Assembly (NCBI GenBank): GCA_944349615.1
Contig: CALVNK010000006.1
Location: 1 to 32,553 of the forward strand
Length of the DNA: 32,553 nt
Direction: 5' to 3'
From: an uncultured Clostridia bacterium
GTDB taxonomy: Bacteria > Bacillota > Clostridia > Christensenellales > UBA1242
The notes under the pieces were generated by a model that was not told the DNA's origin, made no database searches, and worked only from the letters and a program-made list of their open reading frames with translations. The first letter of the stretch is position 1. Every line of letters starts with the position of its first letter. Positions 1 to 7,932 of this stretch are shown piece by piece. The translations under genes and the position numbers were made by a program.

Positions 1-162
1 ACATAGTTTATATTATCGGAAGCCGAACCAAGCACAACTTTAGTTGTATTTGAGTGAGGCTGATGGTTATACATACTGTGATGAGTGTGCGTTAGCACAC
101 AAATTCGATAGAATTTATTAAAATTTAACTTGCTTAAATTTTAACATCACATAGTTTATATT
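1..162. repeat. Dispersed structured repeat, copy 1 (left-truncated by window)
   Basis: This shares its layout and several conserved blocks with 23361-23486. It has two parts. The first is a long imperfect helix (11-28 with 54-71) that contains two tandem G-A mismatch motifs and is capped by a hairpin at 29-52. The second is a three-arm unit closed by TGTGATG (77-83) and CATCACA (145-151), with hairpins at 85-100, 101-116 and 120-142. The 14-mer ACATAGTTTATATT occurs at 1-14 and again at 149-162, so another unit probably lies just upstream. No protein is encoded. Function is unknown; an RNA or a single-stranded DNA structure is inferred. Strand is uncertain. Confidence 0.75.
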
Positions 163-230
163 CTGATTAATTTAATTTTTGTATAGATTTTTTGTAGGAA
201 ATAAATTTCTAAAATAGTTTTAGTATTCTT

Positions 231-270
231 ACCTAATCTAGCAAACTGTTGTTAGATTAGGCCCTTTTTT
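231..270 (+). terminator. Rho-independent terminator downstream of repeat copy 1
   Basis: CCTAATCTA (232-240) pairs perfectly with TAGATTAGG (253-261), followed by CCC and six T. No gene lies between the window start and this hairpin, so it either ends a transcript entering from outside or the transcript of the structured repeat at 1-162. Confidence 0.75.
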
Positions 271-521
271 ATTAAACATACCTAAATTTCTATTCCTAAT
301 CTCTCAAAATTTCTAAATCTATAGGACTTCCTTTTAATTTTTTTATTACTTTAGTTTAATTTTTTATATGTAAACTAAAATAGACTTAATTTCACCAAAG
401 CATTATATTAATAGACTATTATTGCATAATAGCATGCATTAATCCTATACCTGCAAGAAAGTAGGAATAAAATAGATAAAACAAACAATAAAATTTTTTT
501 TAAAAAGATTGTAAAAAAGAG
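271..521. other. AT-rich intergenic stretch, no gene seen
   Basis: About 250 bases of AT-rich sequence with no convincing reading frame on either strand. Two weak inverted repeats are visible, TTAGTTTA/TAAACTAA near 352-379 and CTATTAT/ATAATAG near 415-431. No T-tract or promoter goes with them. Confidence 0.5.
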
Positions 522-550
522 TTGACAAGATATATATTTTTTGATATATT
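522..550 (+). promoter_or_regulatory. Sigma-70-type promoter of the tRNA-Val gene
   Basis: TTGACA at 522-527, a 17-base spacer and TATATT at 545-550, with an extended -10 TG at 542-543. The expected start near 557 leaves a short leader before the tRNA at 572. Confidence 0.85.
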
Positions 551-571
551 AATTAAGCAAACAATAAATAT

Positions 572-647
572 GGAAGTTTAGCTCAGCTGGGAGAGCATCT
601 GCCTTACAAGCAGAGGGTCATAGGTTCGAGCCCTATAACTTCCACCA
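572..647 (+). tRNA. tRNA-Val, anticodon UAC
   Basis: Full cloverleaf. The acceptor stem is GGAAGTT (572-578) with AACTTCC (637-643), then A73 and an encoded CCA at 645-647. The D-arm lies in 581-595. The anticodon arm TCTGC/GCAGA encloses the loop CTTACAA, giving anticodon TAC, which reads valine GUA. The T-arm carries GGTTCGAG. The gene stands alone between its own promoter and terminator. No intron or mispaired acceptor is seen. Confidence 0.97.
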
Positions 648-675
648 AAAAAGCTCCACGAAAGTGGAGTTTTTT
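648..675 (+). terminator. Terminator of the tRNA-Val gene
   Basis: CTCCAC (654-659), a GAAA tetraloop and GTGGAG (664-669), followed by six T and preceded by A-rich sequence that extends the stem. It starts directly after the CCA end. Confidence 0.9.
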
Positions 676-731
676 CATGCGACAGCATGGCGAGCGTGAG
701 CGAGCAGTGGAAGGCTACAAGGTTCTGCGAA
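676..731. other. GC-richer short-repeat segment after the tRNA
   Basis: This patch is clearly richer in G+C than its surroundings. It holds a small hairpin CATGC-GACA-GCATG (676-689) and the direct repeat GCGAGC (690-695 and 700-705). It encodes no protein. It may be a relic of a dispersed repeat or of an integration next to the tRNA, but no second copy is seen in this window. Confidence 0.35.
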
Positions 732-792
732 TTTAAACTCAAGAATTCAAATATGATTTTAGTAGATACATATAATTTCCATCATTACTAAA

Positions 793-820
793 AGACACAA
801 AAAAAGTGTCTTATTTTTTA
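793..820 (+). terminator. Hairpin terminator, possibly bidirectional
   Basis: AAGACAC (793-799) pairs with GTGTCTT (807-813) around an A-rich loop and is followed by ATTTTTT. No gene ends just before it. It separates the tRNA region from the next transcription unit. Confidence 0.6.
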
Positions 821-873
821 TTAATAAGCGATTTTGCAAATTTAATTGCACTTTAAAAATAGTTGACATATTT

Positions 874-903
874 TTCACATTTCACTTTCAATTTGCATAT
901 AAA
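874..903 (+). promoter_or_regulatory. Candidate promoter of the 44-aa frame
   Basis: TTCACA (874-879), an 18-base spacer and TATAAA (898-903). A TTGACA also occurs at 863-868 but has no -10 at the right distance. The inferred start near 910 lies just before the ribosome binding site at 917. Confidence 0.4.
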
Positions 904-929
904 TATTTAGAGGGCTTAAGGAGAAAACT

Positions 930-1064
930 ATGCCTTGTAATCTAAATTTTAACCAATGTTACAGCTTTTTCAACTACCCTTTGCCTATTTTTAATTGTAG
1001 AAGAAGGTTTTTTGTTATGATGAACAGTGACTCAGGGATAGTTGTGATAAATCCAACGATTTAA
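930..1064 (+). CDS. Possible small hypothetical protein (44 aa)
   Basis: A 44-residue frame begins at ATG 930, six bases after a good ribosome binding site TAAGGAG (917-923). The peptide begins MPCNLNFNQCYSFF, carries three cysteines and a basic RRR stretch near residue 24, and ends INPTI. It has no clear signal peptide and I recognise no family. A plausible promoter lies upstream and a terminator follows at 1205-1251, so the unit looks like a stand-alone gene. The alternative is a structured RNA or chance. What supports it is the start signal, not homology. Confidence 0.4.
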   Translation: MPCNLNFNQCYSFFNYPLPIFNCRRRFFVMMNSDSGIVVINPTI

Positions 1065-1204
1065 CCTTTTTGGAAAGTTAAAGATAATAAATTGGCATGT
1101 AAATGTATGTGCATGGCTTAAAATCCTTTATTAATTTCCAAAATGATCAAATATGAGCAAAAGTCTAAATAGGTATTTTTTAATATCTTTCAATCTGTGA
1201 TTAA

Positions 1205-1251
1205 AAAGAAAGGGCAAAAAAATGCTTGATTTTTTGACTTTTGCTCTTTTT
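1205..1251 (+). terminator. Terminator before the yqzL-recO unit
   Basis: AGGGCAAAA (1211-1219) pairs with TTTTGCTCT (1239-1247, one G-U pair), followed by T residues. It would end a transcript running from the small frame at 930-1064. Confidence 0.65.
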
Positions 1252-1300
1252 AGCTTGCGAAAAAAAGTCGACAAATAAATAAAAATATTTTCAAAAAATG

Positions 1301-1330
1301 TTGCTCAAAATAATTTTTTTGGTATATACT
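1301..1330 (+). promoter_or_regulatory. Candidate promoter of yqzL-recO
   Basis: TTGCTC (1301-1306), an 18-base spacer and TATACT (1325-1330), upstream of the ribosome binding site AAGGGGG at 1341. A GTCGACAAA sequence that resembles half of a Spo0A box lies at 1267-1275. Confidence 0.5.
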
Positions 1331-1355
1331 AATAGTAAACAAGGGGGTACATGCT

Positions 1356-1523
1356 ATGGAAAAGGAAATAGAAGAAAAGAAGAATAATTGGCTAATGGCT
1401 TGGGAAATTTTTTCTATGACTGGATCAATTGAAGATGCAAGGTTGCTTGTTGACACTTATCTTGCATACCTTGAAGCATGTAAATCCAAAGAAACTGAAA
1501 TTGAAATGGGAGAAAGACAGTAG
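1356..1523 (+). CDS. yqzL: YqzL-like small protein
   Basis: A 55-residue protein starting at ATG 1356, eight bases after AAGGGGG (1341-1347). The core NWLMAWEIFSMTGSIEDARL matches the short W-x2-F-x2-TG-x-I pattern of YqzL-like proteins, which commonly lie directly upstream of recO in Bacillota. Here the stop codon is one base before the recO start, which implies translational coupling. The tail (about residues 36-55) is charged and longer than usual. The function of the family is not established. The identification rests on the short motif plus gene order. Confidence 0.75.
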   Translation: MEKEIEEKKNNWLMAWEIFSMTGSIEDARLLVDTYLAYLEACKSKETEIEMGERQ

Positions 1524-1524
1524 A

Positions 1525-2235
1525 ATGTCATCATATAAAATAAATGCCATAGTTCTTGGCGGTACTAATGTTAAAGAAAAGGACAGGCTGTTGCGGGTTT
1601 TTAGTTTAGAGCAGGGTAAACTTACGCTTTCACTCAAAGGGGTAAGGCAGGAAAAATCAAAACTCAAGATTGCAAAGGAGATATTTTGCTTTGGGCAGTT
1701 TATTTGTGAGAAAGGTCGTGAAATCGATATTGTTACTGGATTTGATGTAATTGACAACTTTTCAGGACTTACTAAGGATATAGAGAAATACTATGAAGGA
1801 TGTGCAATACTAGATCTTTTGAATGCAGTTGCAAGCGGAGCTAATCCGCCTTTATTTATTGAAGTTATATCTGCGCTAAAGACTCTATGCTATGAGAATT
1901 TACCTAAGTATTACATAATTGACAAATTTTTACTTTCGCTAATAGACGCACTGGGCTATAATTTTTTGACGGAATATTGCTCCTCGTGTCAAGCTCGATT
2001 GACAAAAAGATATCTTAATTTGGATATCGGTGAGATTGTTTGTCCATCCTGTCGCAATCAGAATTGTGTTGCGATAAGCGAGGCTTGCTACAGTGCTATG
2101 AAATTGTTAAGTTCGTCTTCCTATGAAAAATTGAGCACCATAAAGCTTGGTGGAGATGGCGAAAAGGAAGCTTACAATATTCTATCAAAAGATTTTTATT
2201 ATAGGACAGGTCATCAAGTTTTAAGTATAATTTAA
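1525..2235 (+). CDS. recO: DNA repair protein RecO
   Basis: RecO loads RecA onto SSB-coated single-stranded DNA in the RecFOR recombinational repair pathway and anneals complementary strands. The 236-residue product has the N-terminal OB-fold (about 1-80, beginning MSSYKINAIVLGGTNVKEKD), a helical middle and a four-cysteine zinc site C152-x2-C155 and C173-x2-C176. The size fits the family (about 240-255). The frame is open 32 codons further upstream, but that stretch overlaps the YqzL frame. The ATG one base after the YqzL stop gives the canonical N-terminus. Confidence 0.95.
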   Translation: MSSYKINAIVLGGTNVKEKDRLLRVFSLEQGKLTLSLKGVRQEKSKLKIAKEIFCFGQFICEKGREIDIVTGFDVIDNFSGLTKDIEKYYEGCAILDLLNAVASGANPPLFIEVISALKTLCYENLPKYYIIDKFLLSLIDALGYNFLTEYCSSCQARLTKRYLNLDIGEIVCPSCRNQNCVAISEACYSAMKLLSSSSYEKLSTIKLGGDGEKEAYNILSKDFYYRTGHQVLSII

Positions 2236-2369
2236 TTATTAAATTTATTAAAAATAGATAAATTTCGTGAATTTTGTTGAAAATAATGCAAATTTCTTGA
2301 AATTTAGTTAAAAAATACCTTAATTTTTGTTTTTTCGCTTAATTAGATTATTGTTTTATTTTGCCAATA

Positions 2370-2399
2370 TTGACAGGTAGTATCCTTTTATGATAGAAT
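2370..2399 (+). promoter_or_regulatory. Promoter of the LRR surface-protein gene
   Basis: TTGACA (2370-2375), an 18-base spacer and TAGAAT (2394-2399), with an extended -10 TG at 2391-2392. Confidence 0.8.
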
Positions 2400-2424
2400 A
2401 TAAATAAGAAGTGGAGGTATGATT

Positions 2425-4257
2425 GTGAAGTATCAATATGCAACGGATACAGGCGAGAAAAGCGGAATGAGCAAAACTAAAAAGTTTTTCATTGCGCTAT
2501 TCGTTATTTTGCTTATAGGTGCGGTGGGCTTTTTGATCTATTGGTTTGCTATTCGTGATAATTCTAAGCCAGAGTTTGAAGTTTTAACTGCAAGTCAAAA
2601 CTATGCAAGTATTGAATATGCAAAAGAAGGAAATACGATAACGCTTAAAGCTACGCCAAAATATAATGTTGAGTTTTATGGCTGGCGATATGGTGAAGAT
2701 GGAGCTGTTTTCTCAACTACATTGACAACCACAGTTGAATTTCAAAAGCAAGATGATACAGTTGTCTATTTTGCCGACTTTAGAAATTTGAATGATAGTA
2801 GTTTTGAGTATGATTTTAATGAAGTAAATGACACTGCAATTATCACAAGTTATGATAGTTCAGCAGAAGATTTAATTATGCCGTCTTTTGTAACAAATCA
2901 ATGGGATTTTTACACTGTAGTCGACTACGATTTAGATTTTTCGCAGAATACAAATTTGAAAAGTATTGTTATAAGTGAAAATATCGACACAATTAAAGCA
3001 AATACATTTACCGATGTTTCAACTCTAGAAAGTGTGAAATTTGGTGGCAGACTTCTCCGCATTGAAGCTCAAACTTTCGCTGGCACTGCACTAGAAAGTA
3101 TCTTTGTGCCAAGTTCTGTTTCTTATATTGCAGGTGATGCTTTTGCAAACTGCCAAAAATTGCAGGAAATTGAGGTTAGCCAGTATAATAAAACTTTCTC
3201 TAGTGACGGAAATGATATAGTAAAAGACATCACTACAAATAAACTTTTAGTCGGAAGCAGTTCATCTGTTATTGCAGACGGGATAACCGAAATAGGTGAC
3301 TATGCTTTCAGCGGAAGAAATATCGCTACATTATCTTTGCCAAATTCAGTTCGAAAAATAGGAACTTATGCTTTTGAAAATACTCCGCTTGAAAATGCGA
3401 ATATAAACCATGCAACCGTAATTTCAGATGGGGCTTTTAAAAACTGTACTCTCCTTTCGCAAGTCATAATTTCAACAAATTCGACTATGACCGAGATAGG
3501 TGCTGATGCTTTCAATTCCTGCTCAAGTCTTACAAGGTTTACAGTGCCACAAACTGTAAAAACAATAGGAGATCGTGCTTTTGCAAACTGTTCAAGCCTT
3601 ACAAATTTCGGCTTTGCTCAAAATACTGTAATAGAGCATATAGGTGAACTTGCTTTAATGTCCTGTGCAATTTCTTCTTTCTATCTGCCTAGTACGGTTA
3701 CCTATGTAGGAGAAGGCGTTTTAGCAGATTGTTCAAATCTTACCTCAATTCGTGTGGGTGAGGAAAATACAATTTATACTGATAAAAATTCTAATATTAT
3801 TGTAGATGTTCAAAATAAGACATTGATTGCTACATGCACTAATTCAATAAATTTATTTAATGATATTACTATTATTGCAAGTTACGCTTTTTATGGTGTT
3901 GAAAATGATGTTTTGGTAAATGTTAATTTGCCTGAAACAATTACTAGTATTGGTAACAATGCCTTTTCTAACTCTACACTAGAGTCAATTATAATACCAA
4001 AGTCGGTTGGAACTATTGCAGATCAAGCCTTTAAAGATTGCCAAAAGTTGACTAATGTAACAATAGAAAGTAAAGCGATCTTTCAAAACATTGCAGAGCA
4101 AAATGCACAAGGATATCTTGTAGCTAATGCAACTATAATCAATGTAGAAGCTTCAATCATCGATAGTGATGGCTTAACTAGCGCCTACCTTGACAGTGAG
4201 GCATTCACAAAAGCAAAATCTCAAGATGGAAAGTACTATGTCTATACCCGAGTTTAA
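2425..4257 (+). CDS. Membrane-anchored BspA-type leucine-rich-repeat protein
   Basis: A 610-residue protein predicted to face outward. After a short charged cytoplasmic segment there is one hydrophobic helix (FFIALFVILLIGAVGFLIYW, about residues 22-41) without a lipobox or obvious cleavage site. A linker follows with a GWRYG-type beta motif, then many LRR_5 repeats (about 160-560) with the signature IG-x2-AF-x2-C-x2-L, for example IGADAFNSCSSLTRFTVPQTV. BspA-like proteins act in adhesion or surface interactions; the ligand here is unknown. The start is GTG 2425: ATG 2419 lies only one base after GGAGG (2413-2417), while GTG is correctly spaced. The gene is a single transcription unit between its own promoter and terminator. 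Confidence 0.88.
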   Translation: MKYQYATDTGEKSGMSKTKKFFIALFVILLIGAVGFLIYWFAIRDNSKPEFEVLTASQNYASIEYAKEGNTITLKATPKYNVEFYGWRYGEDGAVFSTTLTTTVEFQKQDDTVVYFADFRNLNDSSFEYDFNEVNDTAIITSYDSSAEDLIMPSFVTNQWDFYTVVDYDLDFSQNTNLKSIVISENIDTIKANTFTDVSTLESVKFGGRLLRIEAQTFAGTALESIFVPSSVSYIAGDAFANCQKLQEIEVSQYNKTFSSDGNDIVKDITTNKLLVGSSSSVIADGITEIGDYAFSGRNIATLSLPNSVRKIGTYAFENTPLENANINHATVISDGAFKNCTLLSQVIISTNSTMTEIGADAFNSCSSLTRFTVPQTVKTIGDRAFANCSSLTNFGFAQNTVIEHIGELALMSCAISSFYLPSTVTYVGEGVLADCSNLTSIRVGEENTIYTDKNSNIIVDVQNKTLIATCTNSINLFNDITIIASYAFYGVENDVLVNVNLPETITSIGNNAFSNSTLESIIIPKSVGTIADQAFKDCQKLTNVTIESKAIFQNIAEQNAQGYLVANATIINVEASIIDSDGLTSAYLDSEAFTKAKSQDGKYYVYTRV

Positions 4258-4290
4258 GATATAAGATCATCTTTAATTATTAAGACAAAA

Positions 4291-4318
4291 ATAGCCCTTT
4301 TGAATAGGGCGTTTTTTT
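4291..4318 (+). terminator. Terminator of the LRR-protein gene
   Basis: GCCCT (4294-4298) pairs with AGGGC (4306-4310), followed by G and seven T. Confidence 0.85.
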
Positions 4319-4535
4319 GTTGTATACCTTTTGTAATTTTTTATTATTAAAAGTATGCTTATTTTCAAGAGCGAGTTATGATTTAAATACGCTATATTAT
4401 ATTTAATATATTATATATATTTGAAATATAATCCTATTTATAATGGTCTTGTCGAAAAATAGGTGTGGCGGGAATTTTATTTATTTGAAGATTTATAAAA
4501 AATCTAAAAATAATTAAAATATTTCAAAATTTTTC

Positions 4536-4564
4536 TTGACTTATTGATTTAGTTTTGGTATTAT
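4536..4564 (+). promoter_or_regulatory. Main promoter of the ribosomal protein operon
   Basis: TTGACT (4536-4541), a 17-base spacer and TATTAT (4559-4564). The expected start near 4571 leaves a leader of about 305 bases before rpsJ. An isolated TTGTCGAAAAA, similar to a Spo0A box, lies at 4449-4459. Confidence 0.85.
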
Positions 4565-4570
4565 ATATTA

Positions 4571-4876
4571 GCTGTGAATTATGGGTTGAAGCATAAGGTT
4601 ACCTTGACAACCGGCTATCAAGGAGAATTTATGTGGACAAATGTCGTGGCACAGACTACGGCGACTAACCGAAAAGTCACATTTTTTAATCTCTTACAGC
4701 GTGACGCGCCCGGGCAAGTGTACCGATTAAAAAAATAGATCAAAAATCTTTTAAAATGGGATTTTGATTTGAAAAATCGGTGGAAATTGCCTTATAGGTA
4801 ATCGTGAGATTATGGCAAATCATTAAAAGGGAAAATGATGATGGTTAGCATTGCTATTACAGGAGGTTATAAATTA
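4571..4876 (+). promoter_or_regulatory. Long structured leader of the S10 operon
   Basis: The leader contains a block (4641-4720) of about 51% G+C in an otherwise AT-rich setting. CCTTGA (4602-4607) can pair with TCAAGG (4618-4623), which would partly hide the AAGGAG at 4620-4625. A competing GGTT/AACC pairing overlaps it. GTCAC (4676-4680) can pair with GTGAC (4711-4715). ATCAAAAATC (4739-4748) can pair with GATTTTGAT (4760-4768), but no T-tract follows, so this is not a standard terminator. S10 leaders are feedback-regulated by L4 in some bacteria; a similar role here is inference only. Confidence 0.6.
4631..4738 (+). CDS. Candidate leader peptide in the S10 leader (35 aa)
   Basis: ATG 4631 stands five bases after AAGGAG (4620-4625) and opens a 35-codon frame beginning MWTNVVAQTTATNRK and ending QVYRLKK, stopped by TAG at 4736. 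It coincides with the GC-rich block of the leader. The ribosome binding site lies partly inside a possible hairpin. Either this is a translated leader peptide or the sequence is constrained as RNA and the frame is incidental. I know of no described protein that matches it. Confidence 0.35.
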   Translation: MWTNVVAQTTATNRKVTFFNLLQRDAPGQVYRLKK

Positions 4877-5185
4877 ATGGCAACACAAGTTATAAGAATT
4901 AAATTGAAGGCCTTTGAACACAGCCTTATCGACGAAGCTTGCAAAAGAATTATCGATACTGCTGAAAAGTTTGGCGCAAAAGTTGCAGGGCCTATTCCAC
5001 TTCCAACACAAAAGGAAGTTGTTACTGTTATTCGTTCACCACACAAAGATAAGGATAGTCGTGAACAATTTGAGTCAAGAACTCACAAAAGACTGATTGA
5101 TATCGTATCTCCATCTGCTAAGGCAGTTGATGCACTTATGAAGATTGATCTTCCAGCAGGGGTTGATATCAAAATCAAACTATAA
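4877..5185 (+). CDS. rpsJ: 30S ribosomal protein S10
   Basis: Small-subunit head protein that also acts as NusE, pairing with NusB in antitermination. At 102 residues it has the exact family length, and the signature [19 protein letters not shown] lies at residues 54-72. The start is ATG 4877, ten bases after AGGAGG (4861-4866). The frame is open to ATG 4835, but those 14 extra codons are not family-like. It is the first gene of the merged S10-spc-alpha cluster. Confidence 0.97.
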   Translation: MATQVIRIKLKAFEHSLIDEACKRIIDTAEKFGAKVAGPIPLPTQKEVVTVIRSPHKDKDSREQFESRTHKRLIDIVSPSAKAVDALMKIDLPAGVDIKIKL

Positions 5186-5203
5186 TAGGAGGAAGACATA
5201 GAA

Positions 5204-5839
5204 ATGAAAAAAGCAATTTTAGGTAAGAAACTTGGAATGACTCAAGTCTTCACTCCTGAAGGCGTGGTAATCCCGGTTACTGTTGTCGAGGCTGGTCCTT
5301 GCCCTGTTGTTCAAGTTAAGAACAATGAAAAAGACGGATATGAAGCAGTTGTTGTTGCTTTCGAAAAACAAAAACAACACAGAGTTAACAAGCCTATGAC
5401 AGGCGCTTTCAAGAAAGCCGGAGTTGACTGTTATAAGATTGTTAAAGAACTTAAATTTGAAAATGCAAATGAATATTCTCTTGGTCAAGAAATCAAAGCA
5501 GATATCTTTGCAGAAGGTGACAAGGTTGATGTAACAGGCACTACTCGTGGTCGCGGTTTCACTGGCGTTATCCAAAGATGGAATCAACACAGACTTAAGA
5601 TGACTCATGGTACTGGTCCTGTTCACAGAGAAGTTGGTTCAATGGGTGCAAACTCTACTCCTTCTAGAGTGTTTAAAAACAAACACATGCCTGGACACTA
5701 TGGCGTAGAGAGAGTGACCATTCAAAACCTTGAAATAGTAAAAGTTGACCCTTCAAGAAACTTGATTTTAGTTAAAGGTTGTATTCCTGGCCCTAAAGGT
5801 TCGGTTATTACAATTCGCGAAGCGGTTAAAAAGGCTTAA
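5204..5839 (+). CDS. rplC: 50S ribosomal protein L3
   Basis: L3 nucleates 23S rRNA folding and reaches toward the peptidyl-transferase centre. The 211-residue protein starts MKKAILGKKLGMTQVF and has the extension HGTGPVHREVGSMGANSTPS (about 135-155). The glutamine that is methylated in enterobacterial L3 (GQNQT) is not present; the stretch reads GANST. It lies 18 bases after rpsJ with its own AGGAGG. Confidence 0.97.
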   Translation: MKKAILGKKLGMTQVFTPEGVVIPVTVVEAGPCPVVQVKNNEKDGYEAVVVAFEKQKQHRVNKPMTGAFKKAGVDCYKIVKELKFENANEYSLGQEIKADIFAEGDKVDVTGTTRGRGFTGVIQRWNQHRLKMTHGTGPVHREVGSMGANSTPSRVFKNKHMPGHYGVERVTIQNLEIVKVDPSRNLILVKGCIPGPKGSVITIREAVKKA

Positions 5840-5850
5840 AGGAGTAAGGT

Positions 5851-6477
5851 ATGGCAAAAGTTAAAGTTTATAATATGCAGGCCAAACAGGTTGGCGAAAT
5901 CAATCTCCCTGATGACCTTTTTGCAGTTGAATACAATGAACCTTTAATTCATGAAGTCATTGTTGCCTACAACGCAAATCAAAGACAGGGTACAAAATCT
6001 ATTCTTACTAGAAGTGAAGTAAGAGGTCACGCAAAGAAGCCTTGGCGTCAAAAGGGCACTGGCAGGGCTAGACATGGCTCTACAAAAGGTCCACAATGGA
6101 AGGGTGGCGGAATTGTATTTGCTCCAAAGCCAAGAGATTTCTCTAAAAAAGTTAATAAGCAAAAGAAGCGTTATGCACTTCTTTCTGCCCTAAGCACAAA
6201 GATTAAAGACGGACAAGTCGTAGTGCTTGACAAATTTGGCTTTGACGCGCCAAAGACAAAAGATGCTAAAGCATTCATCGATGCATTCAAATTTAGCGGT
6301 TCAACTCTTGTAGTTAATGACAAGAACGATAAAAACATCAAACTCTCAACCGCAAACATTCCTTCGCTTAGCATCGAAGAAGTTGACAATCTCAATGTTT
6401 ATGAAGTTGTTGCAAACAAAAACATAGTATTGTCACAGTCAGCGATAAAACAACTAGAGGAGGCGTACGCAGAATAA
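5851..6477 (+). CDS. rplD: 50S ribosomal protein L4
   Basis: Lines the nascent-peptide exit tunnel and is the autogenous regulator of the S10 operon in some bacteria. It has 208 residues, with the extended tunnel loop at about 54-90 (RSEVRGHAKKPWRQKGTGRA and onward). The stop overlaps the rplW start by one base (TAATG), which indicates coupled translation. The long leader upstream of rpsJ makes feedback regulation by L4 plausible here, but nothing in this gene proves it. Confidence 0.97.
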   Translation: MAKVKVYNMQAKQVGEINLPDDLFAVEYNEPLIHEVIVAYNANQRQGTKSILTRSEVRGHAKKPWRQKGTGRARHGSTKGPQWKGGGIVFAPKPRDFSKKVNKQKKRYALLSALSTKIKDGQVVVLDKFGFDAPKTKDAKAFIDAFKFSGSTLVVNDKNDKNIKLSTANIPSLSIEEVDNLNVYEVVANKNIVLSQSAIKQLEEAYAE

Positions 6478-6779
6478 TGGAAGCAGAGAAAATTATAATT
6501 AAACCACTTCTCACTGAAAAAAGTTATGCGGGCATTCAAAACAAAGTTTATACTTTCGTTGTAAGCAAAAATGCAGGGAAGGTAGAAATCAAAAAAGCCG
6601 TTGAAAAACTTTTTGATGTAAAAGTTGACAAGGTTAATACAAGTGTTGTAAAAGGACACAAGAAAACTCAAAACACAAAGGCTGGAAGAACAGTTGGCAA
6701 AACAAGCGATTTCAAAAAAGCAATCGTTACCTTAAAGGCAGATTCAAAGTCAATTGCATTCTTCGATAGCTTATCTTAA
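6477..6779 (+). CDS. rplW: 50S ribosomal protein L23
   Basis: Sits at the tunnel exit and docks trigger factor and the signal recognition particle. It has 100 residues, typical for the family, beginning [17 protein letters not shown] with a basic loop [20 protein letters not shown] (about 60-79). The start overlaps the rplD stop by one base, and its ribosome binding site GAGGAGG lies within the last codons of rplD. Confidence 0.97.
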   Translation: MEAEKIIIKPLLTEKSYAGIQNKVYTFVVSKNAGKVEIKKAVEKLFDVKVDKVNTSVVKGHKKTQNTKAGRTVGKTSDFKKAIVTLKADSKSIAFFDSLS

Positions 6780-6793
6780 TAAGGGAGGGGAAT

Positions 6794-7621
6794 ATGGCAA
6801 TCAAAAATAGTAAACCAACTTCCGCAGGAAGAAGATTTTATTCATCCTCTACCTTCGAGGAAATCACAAAGAAAACTCCTGAGAAATCACTCCTTGCTAA
6901 AAAATCAAAGAATGCAGGAAGAAACGCTCAAGGAAAAGTTACCGTTCGCCATCAAGGCGGTGGAAATAGACAAAAATATCGTATAATCGACTTCAAGAGA
7001 AACAAAGACAATATTCCTGCAAAGGTTATTGGTATTGAGTACGATCCAAACAGAACTGCATATATCGCACTTTTAAGTTACCAAGATGGTGAAAAGAGAT
7101 ATATCATTGCACCACAAGGACTTAAAGATGGTGACATACTTATGAGTGGAACTGAAGTTGAAATCAAAGTCGGAAATGCGCTTCCACTTGCATCTATCCC
7201 TGTTGGTAGTTTAGTGCACAACATTGAACTTCAACCTGGAAAGGGCGCACAACTTGCAAGAAGTGCTGGAAGTGAAGTTCAACTTATGGCTAAGGAAGGC
7301 AAATATGCAACTTTGCGTCTTCCAAGTGGAGAAATGAGAAAGGTGCTTTTAAACTGCCGTGCTACAATCGGTACAGTTGGAAACATCGATCACGAACTTG
7401 TTTCTCTTGGTAAGGCAGGCAGACATCGTCACATGGGCGTAAGACCAACTGTTCGTGGTGTTGCTATGAACCCTAACGACCACAAACATGGTGGTGGTGA
7501 AGGCAAGAGCCCTGTCGGTATGGCAAGCCCTGTCACTCCATGGAACAAACCAGCTCTTGGCTATAAGACAAGAAAGAAGAAAAATCGCTCTAACCGTTTG
7601 ATGGTTAAGAGAGTTAATTAG
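6794..7621 (+). CDS. rplB: 50S ribosomal protein L2
   Basis: Essential for subunit association and peptidyl-transferase assembly. The 275-residue protein has the usual OB-fold and SH3-like domains. The conserved C-terminal segment [20 protein letters not shown] includes the histidine region implicated near the catalytic centre, and the tail is basic. The start is ATG 6794 behind GGGAGGGG. Confidence 0.98.
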   Translation: MAIKNSKPTSAGRRFYSSSTFEEITKKTPEKSLLAKKSKNAGRNAQGKVTVRHQGGGNRQKYRIIDFKRNKDNIPAKVIGIEYDPNRTAYIALLSYQDGEKRYIIAPQGLKDGDILMSGTEVEIKVGNALPLASIPVGSLVHNIELQPGKGAQLARSAGSEVQLMAKEGKYATLRLPSGEMRKVLLNCRATIGTVGNIDHELVSLGKAGRHRHMGVRPTVRGVAMNPNDHKHGGGEGKSPVGMASPVTPWNKPALGYKTRKKKNRSNRLMVKRVN

Positions 7622-7632
7622 GAGAGAAGACT

Positions 7633-7920
7633 ATGAGCAGATCATTAAAGAAAAAGCCTTATGTTCATCCAAGTTTGGTTAAAAAAGTCGCTGAAATGCA
7701 AGAAAGTGGCGTTAAAAGACCTATCAAGACTTGGTCAAGAGCATCTACTATCTATCCTGATTTTGTAGGATTTACATTTGCTGTACACAATGGTAAAAAG
7801 CATGTCCCTGTTTACTGTACAGCAGACATGGTAGGACATAAACTTGGAGAATTCTCTCCAACTAGAACTTACAAGGGACACACTAAAAAGTCGGCAACTG
7901 TTGCAAAGAAAGGCAAGTAA
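7633..7920 (+). CDS. rpsS: 30S ribosomal protein S19
   Basis: Head protein that partners S13 and contacts the A-site finger region. It has 95 residues, starts [15 protein letters not shown] and contains the conserved [20 protein letters not shown] and a [17 protein letters not shown] block. It lies 11 bases after rplB. Confidence 0.97.
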   Translation: MSRSLKKKPYVHPSLVKKVAEMQESGVKRPIKTWSRASTIYPDFVGFTFAVHNGKKHVPVYCTADMVGHKLGEFSPTRTYKGHTKKSATVAKKGK

Positions 7921-7932
7921 TTGAGGTAAGAA

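Noticed and set aside
1..162. CRISPR-like repeat array
   Set aside because: There are only two distant copies plus an adjacent related unit, no regular spacers and no cas genes; the repeats are nested inverted repeats.
4449..4459. Single Spo0A-box-like TTGTCGAAAAA upstream of the S10 promoter
   Set aside because: A lone short match in AT-rich sequence, about 75 bases upstream of the -35. It is not enough to call an operator.
4739..4768. Transcription terminator or attenuator in the S10 leader
   Set aside because: The stem is AT-rich with a bulge and is followed by TTGAAAAATC rather than a T-tract.
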